The notes: generated from the sequence alone by a model not told the origin. DNA of 64,000 bases from Sphingobium sp. MI1205 (GCF_001563285.1 NZ_CP005188.1:2175501-2239500); one strand, 5' to 3'; shown: positions 17,920-26,469, counted from the stretch's first letter. Numbers and translations: made by a program.

Positions 17920-19377
17920 TCAGCGCCAGAAGCGCTTGGCGTCCGCCAATTCCTTATGAGCGTCAGCGGCGGCGGCGACGCGTTTCTTCTTGCCGACGCC
18001 ACCCTTGGCCCCTGCCACATCGTCGGTCAGCCCATATCGGGCCAGCAGGCTGGGCATGGTCACCAGATCGTTCAGCGCGCCCAATTCGTCCTGCAACTCT
18101 TCCAGAACCTCGATGTAGCGGACATATCGCCGCCGCTCCTTCTTAGTCCCGGCGAATAGCTCCGCGAAAAATTCCGACGCGTAACGCAGCTTCTTTGCCT
18201 TCTTCCGGACTTCATGACGCCGCTGGTCATCCAGCGTCGTCATCCGCCGCCCATGCTTCACCACCCAGCGATGAAAATGCTGCAAACGGTGCGCCGCAAA
18301 CTGTTCTGCGGGTTCATCGCGCATTTGCCGCATCTTCGCATCCGCTTTTCCAGCACCAAGGGCCAGCCATTCCACAAAGTCGATCATCATGCCGCGCACA
18401 CGCCGGGAATCGAGTGCCTCGACTACGCGGGCATGAACCGGTCCGCGCACCTCATCGATCTTGTCATGAAGCTGCCCCGCTTTGGTCCTCTGTATCAGTA
18501 CGTCCAGATCGCGCGCGTCGCCCAACAGCCGCGCCAACCAGCGCAACTCATCCTGAAAACGGGTAACATCCGCCTCGACAAGCATTGGCTTGAACAGCGT
18601 CAGCGCCGATCGCAGCCGCCGCACCGCGACCCGTGCCTGATGCAGCGCCTGCGGATCATAATGGTCGAGCAGCAGATCTTCGTTCAGCCGATAATGCCGT
18701 ACGCATGCCCGGGCGATAGTCTGAAACGCGTCAACTGCACGGCCTCCGACCTTCAACGACACTCTTTGGGCTTTGAAACAAGCGGGCGCGGCCTCCAGCA
18801 GCCGATAGCCCCGCTCGGATTTCGCGGCCACGCCCAAGCGCACCGGCACCATCGCTTCGATGCGCCGCGCCAACGCGAACAGCGCGGCAGGTTCGCCAGC
18901 CTTGCGCTCCAGTTCGATCTCGCAGATCGGGGCTTGTCGGTCGCCTGCGCGCACCATCCCCTGATCGAACACCAATTCAGTCTTCGCCCGACCCTCGCTG
19001 ATCAGCCAGGTCCGTCGCTCGACATCGACATGAAACGCAGGCGCTATTGCATCTGCCGCTTCGCCGAGCGCCGCCGCGATGGGCGTGCGCGTATCGAGTA
19101 CCGGCTCATCCTGTGCGACCGGCATTTCCCATTCCGCCCGCGCAAACAATCCACCGCCGCTATCGCCTTGATCGGCCTTCACGGTCTGGATGCGCTCATC
19201 CCCCGAGCGGCGTATGCGCAGCGTATAGCCCAGCGCCTGAAGCTGCTTATCGGGCGTGTCGAAATAGACCGCCTCCAGCATTGCCCTGTCCCCCTGCGAG
19301 GGCAACACCGCCGAGCGCTCAAAGGCGTCCACCGCCCCTTGCGGCAACTCCAACTTCAGCTCGACTTCCTGCTTCAC
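17920..19377 (-). CDS. CYTH and CHAD domain-containing protein
   Basis: A 485-aa protein. The N-terminal CYTH domain starts with the ExExK signature (E4, E6, K8) and forms a triphosphate tunnel fold with further acidic and basic strands to about residue 200. The C-terminal CHAD domain (about 215-480) is helical and His/Arg-rich (HQARVAVRRLRSALTLF, HRLQHFHRWVVKHGRRM). CYTH enzymes hydrolyse tripolyphosphate or related triphosphates, and CHAD domains bind inorganic polyphosphate. A role in polyphosphate turnover would fit the adjacent Pho-regulated genes, but this is inference. Confidence 0.92.
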   Translation of the reverse strand: MKQEVELKLELPQGAVDAFERSAVLPSQGDRAMLEAVYFDTPDKQLQALGYTLRIRRSGDERIQTVKADQGDSGGGLFARAEWEMPVAQDEPVLDTRTPIAAALGEAADAIAPAFHVDVERRTWLISEGRAKTELVFDQGMVRAGDRQAPICEIELERKAGEPAALFALARRIEAMVPVRLGVAAKSERGYRLLEAAPACFKAQRVSLKVGGRAVDAFQTIARACVRHYRLNEDLLLDHYDPQALHQARVAVRRLRSALTLFKPMLVEADVTRFQDELRWLARLLGDARDLDVLIQRTKAGQLHDKIDEVRGPVHARVVEALDSRRVRGMMIDFVEWLALGAGKADAKMRQMRDEPAEQFAAHRLQHFHRWVVKHGRRMTTLDDQRRHEVRKKAKKLRYASEFFAELFAGTKKERRRYVRYIEVLEELQDELGALNDLVTMPSLLARYGLTDDVAGAKGGVGKKKRVAAAADAHKELADAKRFWR

Positions 19378-19444
19378 CTTGGCCGTCTCCGCCTTTTAAG
19401 CGGTCACCTAGCATATCCCGGTCAAGCGAGCGAATCAGCATGCG

Positions 19445-19477
19445 AAAGGGCCGACCCGCTTGATGCGAGCCGGCCCT
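19445..19477 (-). terminator. Terminator downstream of the TonB receptor gene
   Basis: On the minus strand GGGCCGGCTCGC pairs with GCGGGTCGGCCC around the loop ATCAA, followed by a short TTTC run. It lies 21 bp after the receptor stop codon. Confidence 0.65.
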
Positions 19478-19497
19478 CTCATCGACGAACAAGCCGA

Positions 19498-22176
19498 TCA
19501 GAATGCGACAGTCAGAGAAGCCGCGATGGTCGTACCGATCTTGTACCGGTTATAGAACACCTTGTTCCCGTCCAGTTCCTGGAACTCCTGGAACTTGCGG
19601 CCCATGATGTTGCGGACCTCGAACTTGAACTCGCTGTTGACGCCGCCCGGCAAAGTCACCCCTTGCCGCGCGACGAAGTCCAGCGTGACGCCCGGCTTTT
19701 CCTTGATATCCGGCTGCAGGTTGGGACCACGGCTGGTGACGCGCGGACTGGCGTAGGTCAACAGTAGCGTCTGCTGCGACAGCTTGTCCGTATCCTCCAA
19801 ACCGATCTGGAAATTGACCAGATGGTCCGACTGTCCGGTCAACGGCACGCCATCCTGGAAGAAGTCCGACGCGGCTGGCAACGGTCCGGTCGTGTAGCTG
19901 TAGGGGATGGTCGTATCGCCGGCCCCGACCTTCAACTCCGACTGAGTATAGGTGTAGTTGCCGATCAGCACGATCCGGCGGCTCTGGAAGAAATCGCTGT
20001 CCGACCAGCCGTGGAGGGGCAGATATTTCTGCGTCTCAACTTCAAACCCGTACAGCGTAGCTTCCGGAGCATTGGCGAAGCTGGTCGTCACCGTGTAGGT
20101 GTCCGTGATCGTCGTATAGGTTTCGATCGGGTTCTTGATCTTCTTGTAGAAGGCCGCCGCCGTCAGCCGCTCGTCACGTCCCATATACCATTCCGCACGC
20201 AGGTCGGCGTTCCACAATTCGCTGTCCTGCAGGAAAGGGTTACCGCGATAGAAGCGGTTCGATTCAGGATCGAGGAACGGCTGCGCAATCAACTCCCGGA
20301 ACTGCGGCCGCGCAATCGTCTTGGAACCGCTCAGGCGGAACTGCAGACCCTTTGCGGCTTCCAGCGTGATCGTAGCGGCAGGCAGCCAATATTCTTTGCG
20401 GATCTGGTTGAATGGCGTGACGCCGGTGTCATACACATCAAGACCCGTCACCGACTGGCGACCCTTTTCAAAACGCACACCTGCGTCGAAGGACAGGCCG
20501 GGCAACACCGACGCCTTCACCTGCGCATAGCCCGCATGGGTCCGCAGCGCGGCGTCGTAGACCGGATAATTGCCGGAAAATTCCAGCAGGCCGATGTCAT
20601 ACAACTGGATCGAGGCATCAGACAGCAGATAGTCTGGACGCAACTGTTGCACCGCCAGGGGCAGGTTGACGGCATCGAAATGCAGCTCATAGCGCGAAGA
20701 TGTGCGCTTCGTGTCACTGAACGCATAGCCAATGGTCGCCGACAGATCAGGCGAGAATTTGTAGCTGAGATCCAATCCCGCAGACCACAGATCTTCATTC
20801 AGGTCGCTGAAGGTGACCGAAGCATCGCCACGCTGACGATTGAGCGCGTTGACGAAGCGGTCGCCAACCGGATCGACGGCCGTATCGACATTGGTGCGGA
20901 CATAGACGAATTCCCGCTCATAGGGCGCCTCTCGCTGCGAATTGGCGTAGCTGCCCCGCACATCCAGGCTCAGGTCACCGAGCTTGAACTCGCCCGCAAA
21001 CTGCGTATCGATCAGCTGGCGCTCATACCATGCGGTCTGCTGCGTCATATAGTCCGCGCCCTGGATCAGCCCGTCATTCTGGCCGATCGCCAGCGCGCTG
21101 CGCTTCAGAGTGTCGCGGATATAGATGTTGGTCCAGCGCAGCTTCTGGTCGCCCAATTCCAGGCCGACGCCCAACAGGCCGTTGACCGTGACCTCATTCT
21201 CGGTGCTGATCTGCTGGTTGTTCCGGCCAGCACCATTCGCCACATCCAACGAAGCCTGCTGCAACGTGTCGCGCGTGCGCCATTTATTATTGTAGGACGC
21301 TGTCGTCAGGATACCCAGACGCCCATCGCTGCCTATGTCAAATGCGGTGCCGCCATTCAGCGAAGCGGAAAAGTTGAAGGGCAGGCTGTTGGTGCGCTGC
21401 ACGACCGACGTATCGCTGTTCTGGAACTGCATGGCGATGCCACGCAAGTCGGCGCGATCCATGTCGGAAAACGGCACTCCGCTGTTGAAAGCCTGTTGCA
21501 GCAGCGGCGGCACATCACGCGTGCCGTCATCAAAGCCGGTCCAGTCCGACTTTGCGCCATAATGTGTGTAGCCAAGCTGCCCTGACGTTTCGGTATTGGC
21601 CGAACTGCCCAGTCCGATTTCAAGATAGCTTTCGACCGGGATCGCCTTGGTCGTCAGGTTGATGACGCCACCGCCGAATTCACCGGGGAAGTTGGGCGAG
21701 AAGCTCTTTTGCACCAACGTCGATGCGATCACGCTGGTCGGGAAAATATCCAGGGGCACCACACGCTTGAGCGGCTCAGGGCTTGGCAGAGGCGAACCGT
21801 TCAGCAGCGCCAGCGAATAGCGGTCGCCAAGGCCACGGACATAGACGAAGCCGCCCGAGGCAACCGACAGACCAGTCACGCGCTGCAGCGAGCCGGCGAT
21901 GTCGCCTTCGCCAGTGCGCTTGATATCTGCGGCGGAAAGGACGTTTACCACCTGCGGGGCAGCCTGCGACACATTGCTGGTGCGGCGGCCCGTGACGATG
22001 ATGTCCGATCCGGGGATCGACACATCGACATTGCCGGTCTGCGCGTCGGCCTCTTCCGAAGCACTCGGCACGCCGGATGTCGGCGCGCTGTCGGGTGAAG
22101 TTTGGGCCATCGCCGCCGGGGCGGACAACGCGGATGTAATCAGGAGCATGCGCGCCAGGCTAAGCGGCTTCGACAT
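19498..22176 (-). CDS. TonB-dependent outer-membrane receptor
   Basis: An 892-aa receptor. A signal peptide (about 1-24, AAMAQ) precedes a TonB-box-like DIIVTGRR at 58-65, a plug domain (about 70-190, ADIKRTGEGDIAGSLQRVTG) and a 22-strand-type barrel ending in Phe (ASLTVAF). The start has AAGGGGGA upstream. Substrate cannot be read from sequence. It follows a lipoprotein gene with Pho-box-like sites and a small TPR gene, the setting of phosphate-starvation receptors such as the one beside elpS in Caulobacter. That suggests a phosphorus-containing ligand. Confidence 0.93.
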   Translation of the reverse strand: MSKPLSLARMLLITSALSAPAAMAQTSPDSAPTSGVPSASEEADAQTGNVDVSIPGSDIIVTGRRTSNVSQAAPQVVNVLSAADIKRTGEGDIAGSLQRVTGLSVASGGFVYVRGLGDRYSLALLNGSPLPSPEPLKRVVPLDIFPTSVIASTLVQKSFSPNFPGEFGGGVINLTTKAIPVESYLEIGLGSSANTETSGQLGYTHYGAKSDWTGFDDGTRDVPPLLQQAFNSGVPFSDMDRADLRGIAMQFQNSDTSVVQRTNSLPFNFSASLNGGTAFDIGSDGRLGILTTASYNNKWRTRDTLQQASLDVANGAGRNNQQISTENEVTVNGLLGVGLELGDQKLRWTNIYIRDTLKRSALAIGQNDGLIQGADYMTQQTAWYERQLIDTQFAGEFKLGDLSLDVRGSYANSQREAPYEREFVYVRTNVDTAVDPVGDRFVNALNRQRGDASVTFSDLNEDLWSAGLDLSYKFSPDLSATIGYAFSDTKRTSSRYELHFDAVNLPLAVQQLRPDYLLSDASIQLYDIGLLEFSGNYPVYDAALRTHAGYAQVKASVLPGLSFDAGVRFEKGRQSVTGLDVYDTGVTPFNQIRKEYWLPAATITLEAAKGLQFRLSGSKTIARPQFRELIAQPFLDPESNRFYRGNPFLQDSELWNADLRAEWYMGRDERLTAAAFYKKIKNPIETYTTITDTYTVTTSFANAPEATLYGFEVETQKYLPLHGWSDSDFFQSRRIVLIGNYTYTQSELKVGAGDTTIPYSYTTGPLPAASDFFQDGVPLTGQSDHLVNFQIGLEDTDKLSQQTLLLTYASPRVTSRGPNLQPDIKEKPGVTLDFVARQGVTLPGGVNSEFKFEVRNIMGRKFQEFQELDGNKVFYNRYKIGTTIAASLTVAF

Positions 22177-22217
22177 GGCTAAAAGTCCCCCTTGGGAAAT
22201 TTGGAAGGTGCAAAGAA

Positions 22218-22248
22218 GGCGGGGAAGCGCATCTGCCGCTCCCCCGCC
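22218..22248 (-). terminator. Intercistronic hairpin between lipoprotein and receptor genes
   Basis: On the minus strand GGCGGGGGAGCG pairs with CGCTTCCCCGCC (one mismatch) around GCAGATG, followed by TTCTTT. It could terminate most transcripts after the lipoprotein gene and lower receptor expression, or protect the upstream mRNA end. Confidence 0.6.
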
Positions 22249-22270
22249 CCTGTTGAGGTCAGGCCGCCGA

Positions 22271-23860
22271 TCAGGTCGTCGGAATGGCCGTGCAGTTGCC
22301 GCTGGCGCTGCCGAAGCTGGCGGTCACCGAGTTACAGGTCCATCCGGCATACCAGGTGTCGTTGCTGTCCTTTACCGCGCCGACATAGTTGGTGGTGTCG
22401 AATGCACTGTCGATCGTCTTGGGATCGATCGCCGTCAGCGCGGTTTCCGTCGCGCCATTGATGAACAGGCTCGTCAGCGACGGGGTGTAGCTGATGGTGC
22501 TGTTCGGACCGGCTTCGAAGATCGACTGGACCGTTGCTGCGTCGACACCACGGTTGCCCTTGTAAGGCGTGCTGTTGCACTGCATCGCCACGGAGATGTA
22601 GCGCGGCTTACCAGCATCCTGCAGCGCAGTGTCGGCGTCACGTACCGTGGTCGTGCTGTCGATGCGCAGGCAGCTGTTGGTCGGAGCCACGATCAGGCCG
22701 TTCACCAGCGTCAGGTCCGCACCGCCGCGCAGCAACATAGCCGTGCCATTGCTGCCGGTGGTCGAACGATGGATGTAGGTGAAGTTCGCCATCTTCAGAT
22801 ACTGGCGGGGCAGCGCGTCTTCGCTGTTGTTGGCCTCGGCTCCGCCATTTGAGTCGGTTTCGAGGAAGCCGTCACCAATGTCATTGTTCGCGCGCTGGGC
22901 GCTGATGACATATTGAACGGTGCCGCGATAGCCAACGTCGGAGTCGAAGTTATCGTCTTCGTTGCCGGTCAGGACCAGATGTTTGAAGTGGACGTTGCCG
23001 CCAAACGCTTCGATGCCGTCGTCCGAGCTGTTGTGAACCTGGATGTGGTCCAGCTGCGTGCCGGAACCAACACCCGAGGGGGTCAGGCCCTGAAGTTCGC
23101 TGCCGCCAGCCAGGGCAAAGCCCGAATAGCGAATTTGAACGTAGGACATGCGGCCGGAATTATCGGCATCGTTCGCACCACCATAAAGCGCGCCGTTGCT
23201 GCCTTCCGTGTCGCGTTCGCACGCCGCGGTGCCGGGCGCTGCGCCGGGAGCGAGGCAGTCGGTTATGCGTGCACGACCGAGAAGTACGACGCCGCCCCAC
23301 TGCTGCGACGTCTGGTCATCGGCAGTGCCAAGAACGTTGGATTCGCTGGTGAAGATGATCGGCTGCGATGCGGTGCCGACTGCATTGATCCGGTTGCCGC
23401 GATTGACGGCCAGATAGGCATTGCCCGTTGACGCAAAGACCACGACGCCAGGATCGACGTTCAACGTGACTTCGGTGTTGGTGCTGGCGGCGCCCTGGTC
23501 GGTGCCGACATCCACACGGCCCGGCAGCGAATAGATCACGCCGGCGACCTTCGGGATCGTCGTGGTTTCGGTGAAGCGCGCGGGGAACCCGCAGTTGCGC
23601 CAGCTGTTGCCATTATTGTCGGAAATCGTGCCCCGGTTGGTCAGCTGAACGGCGCCCGGAATGGTCGGGCAGTCAGCAGCCGCCGTCACCTGACCCGGAG
23701 TAGGCGTCGGAGTAGGCGTCGGGCTCGGGCTAGGCGTCGGCGCGGGCAGAACGATCGTTCCCTCGCCGGGCGAAGCTATGTCATCTGCACCGCAAGCGCT
23801 CAGCGCCGCACTGGCGCAGCCCGCCATGAGGATGGTAGTGATACGGTTCATCTTGGCCAT
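22271..23860 (-). CDS. Secreted lipoprotein with beta-helix-like repeats, possible ElpS-type
   Basis: About 529 aa from the ATG at 23860, which has GGAG upstream. A lipoprotein signal ends in LSAC with the lipidated Cys at 23. A Pro/Thr/Ser-rich linker follows at about 39-57, then a large domain rich in Gly, Asn and Asp with short beta repeats (VDPGVVVFASTGNAYLAVN, GGVVLLGRARITDCL) and paired cysteines, like right-handed beta-helix proteins. It lies between a Pho-box array and a TonB receptor, and near a full T2SS. That context recalls ElpS of Caulobacter crescentus, a phosphate-starvation lipoprotein released with T2SS help. Homology to ElpS is not demonstrated. An upstream extension of the frame crosses the Pho array and is unlikely. 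Confidence 0.8.
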   Translation of the reverse strand: MAKMNRITTILMAGCASAALSACGADDIASPGEGTIVLPAPTPSPSPTPTPTPTPGQVTAAADCPTIPGAVQLTNRGTISDNNGNSWRNCGFPARFTETTTIPKVAGVIYSLPGRVDVGTDQGAASTNTEVTLNVDPGVVVFASTGNAYLAVNRGNRINAVGTASQPIIFTSESNVLGTADDQTSQQWGGVVLLGRARITDCLAPGAAPGTAACERDTEGSNGALYGGANDADNSGRMSYVQIRYSGFALAGGSELQGLTPSGVGSGTQLDHIQVHNSSDDGIEAFGGNVHFKHLVLTGNEDDNFDSDVGYRGTVQYVISAQRANNDIGDGFLETDSNGGAEANNSEDALPRQYLKMANFTYIHRSTTGSNGTAMLLRGGADLTLVNGLIVAPTNSCLRIDSTTTVRDADTALQDAGKPRYISVAMQCNSTPYKGNRGVDAATVQSIFEAGPNSTISYTPSLTSLFINGATETALTAIDPKTIDSAFDTTNYVGAVKDSNDTWYAGWTCNSVTASFGSASGNCTAIPTT

Positions 23861-23993
23861 GTCGTCTCCGCTCCGGCTACTGCCGGCTTGTGTTAGGATG
23901 CGGAGCGAAGGGGAATCACGAATCGGACAACGCCCCCTGTCGCCCTCGATGGCCGCAGCTAGGGGTGGCAGATGACAGGGACATTTTGTTTCG

Positions 23994-24022
23994 ATGACGA
24001 ACGCGTGACTCGAAAATGACAA
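23994..24022 (-). promoter_or_regulatory. Triple Pho-box-like array upstream of the lipoprotein gene
   Basis: On the minus strand TTGTCAT, GAGTCAC and TCGTCAT start every 11 bp (24022, 24011, 24000) with 4-nt spacers and face the lipoprotein ATG 134 bp downstream. The geometry is the same as at gspC. It suggests a PhoB-activated promoter with a long leader of about 110 nt. Confidence 0.68.
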
Positions 24023-24134
24023 TTTCGAGACTTTTATGCCGATTCAGTGACACATGTGATTTTCACAATGGCAGAAAAAGGGCGCCGCTCTCTCGAACGA
24101 CACCCCTTTTCCGCTGCAATTGAGCAGGCGCGCC

Positions 24135-24518
24135 TCAGCGCATCGCATAACTCGCCTCAAGTCGACCAAGCGCACGGCGGGCGACTTCCCGCGAAGATGC
24201 TTCCGTACCATTGGCGAGCACCAGCGCCGACTCCGGCGCGAAGCGGGCAGCGACATAGGCCTCGCGTGCATCCTTCATCCGGCCCAGACCGGCATATGCG
24301 TTACCAAGATTGATGAGGCGCGCCGGATCGTTCGCGCCATCAGGCCAGGCAGCAGACAGGCGGTCGGCCGCTTTGTCATAACGTCGGGCCAGCAACGAAG
24401 CTGCCGCCAGATCGCCGTCCGGAACCCCCACCACAACAACTTCGTCCGAGGCGGCCAAAGCCGGAACCGAAGCTATCGAAGCCAGTATCAAGCCCATGGC
24501 AACAGCGCCCTTCACCAT
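24135..24518 (-). CDS. Small exported TPR protein
   Basis: About 127 aa from the ATG at 24518, preceded by GGGAGA. A signal peptide (MVKGAVAMGLILASIASVPALA) is followed by a short periplasmic domain with one or two tetratricopeptide-like helices (ARLINLGNAYAGLGRMKDA then REAYVAARFAPESAL). TPR modules mediate protein contacts. The gene precedes the lipoprotein and TonB receptor on the same strand, so it is likely part of that uptake or secretion module. A single CTGTCAT half site lies about 55 bp upstream of its ATG on the same strand; a paired site is weak. Confidence 0.75.
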   Translation of the reverse strand: MVKGAVAMGLILASIASVPALAASDEVVVVGVPDGDLAAASLLARRYDKAADRLSAAWPDGANDPARLINLGNAYAGLGRMKDAREAYVAARFAPESALVLANGTEASSREVARRALGRLEASYAMR

Positions 24519-24652
24519 CCCGTGTCTCCCGAAAAAACTCTCCAATGTAGCGCTGATTATTTCACTATGATGACAGAAGGACAAGATCAGGAACAACCTC
24601 TCAAAAGGTTTTTACCCCTTTAAAAACAACGTACTAATATAAATTCTTTTTA

Positions 24653-24681
24653 CTGTCATAAAACTGTAATTGAACGGTCTT
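24653..24681 (+). promoter_or_regulatory. Pho box facing right, no annotated gene downstream
   Basis: CTGTCAT and CTGTAAT with an AAAA spacer (24653-24670) match the PhoB consensus closely, and CGGTCTT continues the 11-bp period at 24675. It is oriented to the plus strand, where no convincing gene follows until trpG. A GATATG at 24685 could serve as -10 element. Confidence 0.6.
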
Positions 24682-24697
24682 GGAGATATGGTCCCGA

Positions 24698-24865
24698 GTC
24701 GAATCTGCTGGACGCCTCGAATGACCGCACGGCGCTGTCCCGCCGGAAAGCGGAAGTGGAAGATCGCCGATACAGAAAGGTCCGGAGGATTCTGTTGCCC
24801 GGCTCCTCCGGAAGCCGCTGAATTCCCTTCTGTTGCCCGGTGGGTTCAACCGCGTTCTTTTTGAG
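24698..24865 (+). other. Candidate structured transcript with repeated TTCTGTTGCCCGG
   Basis: Downstream of the right-facing Pho box, a perfect 9-bp stem (TCCGGAGGA 24781-24789 with TCCTCCGGA 24804-24812) exposes TTCTGTTGCCCGG in its loop. The same 13-mer recurs at 24828-24840. A weak CGGT/ACCG hairpin and a TTCTTTTT tract follow near 24854. This could be a small RNA. A 58-codon frame from the ATG at 24688 is also open but shows no recognizable features. The rest of 24519-24865 shows nothing else. Confidence 0.3.
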
Positions 24866-25138
24866 TAATGTCCGGCCGTGAGGCCATCAATTACGCAGCA
24901 AGAGCAAGAGCCTCGTTATCGTTGGCACTTGTAGGTTTCGAACCTTTTTACGGCGTACTCAGGCCGGGTGAAGGCAATCGCTTTTCAACACACGTCGATC
25001 CTAGTTCGGCCCCGTCAGACGCCCCGGCAATGCGGGACATGTGGTGGAGCCGCCGGGTACTGCCCCCGGGTCCGCTGCGCCTATTGCACGATACGATTTA
25101 TCACCATAGCCGGGCGAACCCGGCACCAGCGCATATGG
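24866..25138 (-). ncRNA. ssrA: Permuted two-piece tmRNA (alpha-type ssrA)
   Basis: Read on the minus strand, the acceptor piece comes first and ends in GGCTCCACCA at 25042. A 28-nt loop is removed, and the coding piece starts GGGGCCGAACTAGGATCGAC at 25013. GGGGCCG pairs with CGGCTCC to rebuild the acceptor stem. The tag frame from 24926 to 24891 encodes ANDNEALALAA and TAA, a sphingomonad-type degradation tag. tmRNA rescues stalled ribosomes with SmpB and marks the nascent chain for proteolysis. The outer ends are approximate. The gene follows the hemerythrin-domain gene on the same strand, with a possible TTGAAA/CATATG promoter between them. Confidence 0.93.
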
Positions 25139-25165
25139 GATAATGCGCCGGCTTTTTCAAGCGGG

Positions 25166-25678
25166 TCAGGCAGGCACCTGATTGACGGTGCGTGGCTCGG
25201 CGGCTGGCAGTCCGCTGGCCTTGGCCTGCGCCATCAGTTCCTCCTTGCGGGCCATCATCCGGTCACGCAATTCCACCAGGTCAACATCCGTCTTGCGGCA
25301 CTGGGCGAACATGCCCTCTGAAGGCTGCTCCTCTTCCTTCACATGATGCTTGATCTCTTCGGACAGCACGGTGACCTTGGCATCGTAGAAATCATCGTCG
25401 GGCGACCCCGCCTCAATGTCGTTCACCAGCATTTTCGCCCCGTCATGCTCGACATAGGCTTCGTCGAGCGTGTCATCTTCTATCTTGCCGCGAAAGGTAG
25501 GATAGAAAATCTCTTCCTCGATCATCGTGTGGATCTTCAGCTCGGTGCATATCTGATGCGCGATGTCCTGCTTGCGGCTTGCCGCCTTCGCTTTCTCGAA
25601 CTGCTCGAACAGGTCTTCGACCTTGCGGTGGTCAGCTTTCAGCAGGGCAATTGCATCTGTAAACTCGGCTTTGGCCAT
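25166..25678 (-). CDS. Hemerythrin HHE domain-containing protein
   Basis: A 170-aa cytoplasmic four-helix protein. The start at 25678 has a strong AGGAGG eight bases upstream, so the longer frame is rejected. Ligand-like residues occur in order: LKADHRKVEDLFEQF, KIHTMIEEEIFYP (HxxxE), EAYVEHDGAK and EIKHHVKEEEQ. This matches HHE domains that bind a di-iron centre and sense or handle oxygen, NO or iron. It lies directly upstream of tmRNA and divergent from trpG; no functional link is evident. Confidence 0.9.
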   Translation of the reverse strand: MAKAEFTDAIALLKADHRKVEDLFEQFEKAKAASRKQDIAHQICTELKIHTMIEEEIFYPTFRGKIEDDTLDEAYVEHDGAKMLVNDIEAGSPDDDFYDAKVTVLSEEIKHHVKEEEQPSEGMFAQCRKTDVDLVELRDRMMARKEELMAQAKASGLPAAEPRTVNQVPA

Positions 25679-25834
25679 TTCCGTCCTCCTCAAGAACAAA
25701 TATGCTCATGAAGCGGCTGACAGCGCTGTCGGTTCCGGCCCTCACATCATTCTTGGCCAACATCGGGAAGACGAAAGCCGCCTACGCCGATTCTCGTTGG
25801 CCGCGCGCATCTGGCGCACTATAGCCTCTGCCCC

Positions 25835-26425
25835 ATGATCCTCGTCATAGACAATTACGACAGCTTCACCTGGAACCTCGTCCATTATCTGATGGAACTG
25901 GGGGCAGAGGTCGAAGTAGTCCGCAACGACGCCATTTCGGCGGGGCAAGCCATGTCTAGCGGCGCCAGCGCCTTTTTGCTGTCGCCCGGTCCCTGCACAC
26001 CTAATGAAGCGGGCGTCAGTCTGGACCTCGTAGGCGCCTGCGCCGATGCGGGGACCCCTCTGCTAGGCGTGTGCCTCGGTCATCAGGCGATTGGCCAGCA
26101 TTTCGGCGGTCAGGTCGTGCGTGGCGGCCTGATGCACGGAAAGACATCGCCCGTCACCCACGACGGCACGGGCCTGTTTGAAGGCATTCCTTCGCCCTTC
26201 ACCGCCACGCGCTATCATTCGCTTATAGTCGAGGACATTCCGCAAAGCCTTGTGGTCAATGCGACCAGCGAGGACGGCTCGGTGATGGGCTTCCGTCACC
26301 AGAGCCTGCCGATCCACTCGGTTCAGTTCCATCCGGAAAGCATCGCGACCGAATATGGCCATGAGATGCTGGCCAACTTCATGCGTATTGCGGGCATTCC
26401 GGTGCGAAAGCGGGTAGCCGCCTGA
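25835..26425 (+). CDS. trpG: Anthranilate / aminodeoxychorismate synthase glutaminase subunit
   Basis: A 196-aa class I glutamine amidotransferase that supplies ammonia to TrpE (and possibly PabB). The triad is visible: C80 in [10 protein letters not shown]166 and E168 in QFHPES. The oxyanion loop is [11 protein letters not shown] near 50-60. It heads a trp run with trpD and trpC. No trpE is present upstream, where a divergent hemerythrin-domain gene and tmRNA lie. A dual role in tryptophan and folate synthesis is possible. Confidence 0.94.
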   Translation: MILVIDNYDSFTWNLVHYLMELGAEVEVVRNDAISAGQAMSSGASAFLLSPGPCTPNEAGVSLDLVGACADAGTPLLGVCLGHQAIGQHFGGQVVRGGLMHGKTSPVTHDGTGLFEGIPSPFTATRYHSLIVEDIPQSLVVNATSEDGSVMGFRHQSLPIHSVQFHPESIATEYGHEMLANFMRIAGIPVRKRVAA

Positions 26426-26469
26426 TTGTCGTTCTTCGCCGATGCATGATCGAGATTTTCGCCGCCAGG

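Noticed and set aside
18214..21585. Long plus-strand frames of 517 and 587 codons
   Set aside because: They mirror the CYTH-CHAD and TonB receptor genes on the other strand and have no recognizable motif or ribosome-binding site.
22271..24022. Extended start of the lipoprotein at 24022
   Set aside because: It would run through the Pho-box array and bury the lipoprotein signal peptide; the ATG at 23860 has a proper ribosome-binding site.
24050..24066. TGTGATTTTCACA as a CRP/FNR-type site
   Set aside because: The half sites are separated by 3 nt rather than the 6 or 4 nt expected, and the neighbouring Pho-box array explains regulation better.
24868..25143. 91-codon plus-strand frame
   Set aside because: It lies exactly over the tmRNA gene on the opposite strand; RNA structure and the tag explain the conservation pattern.
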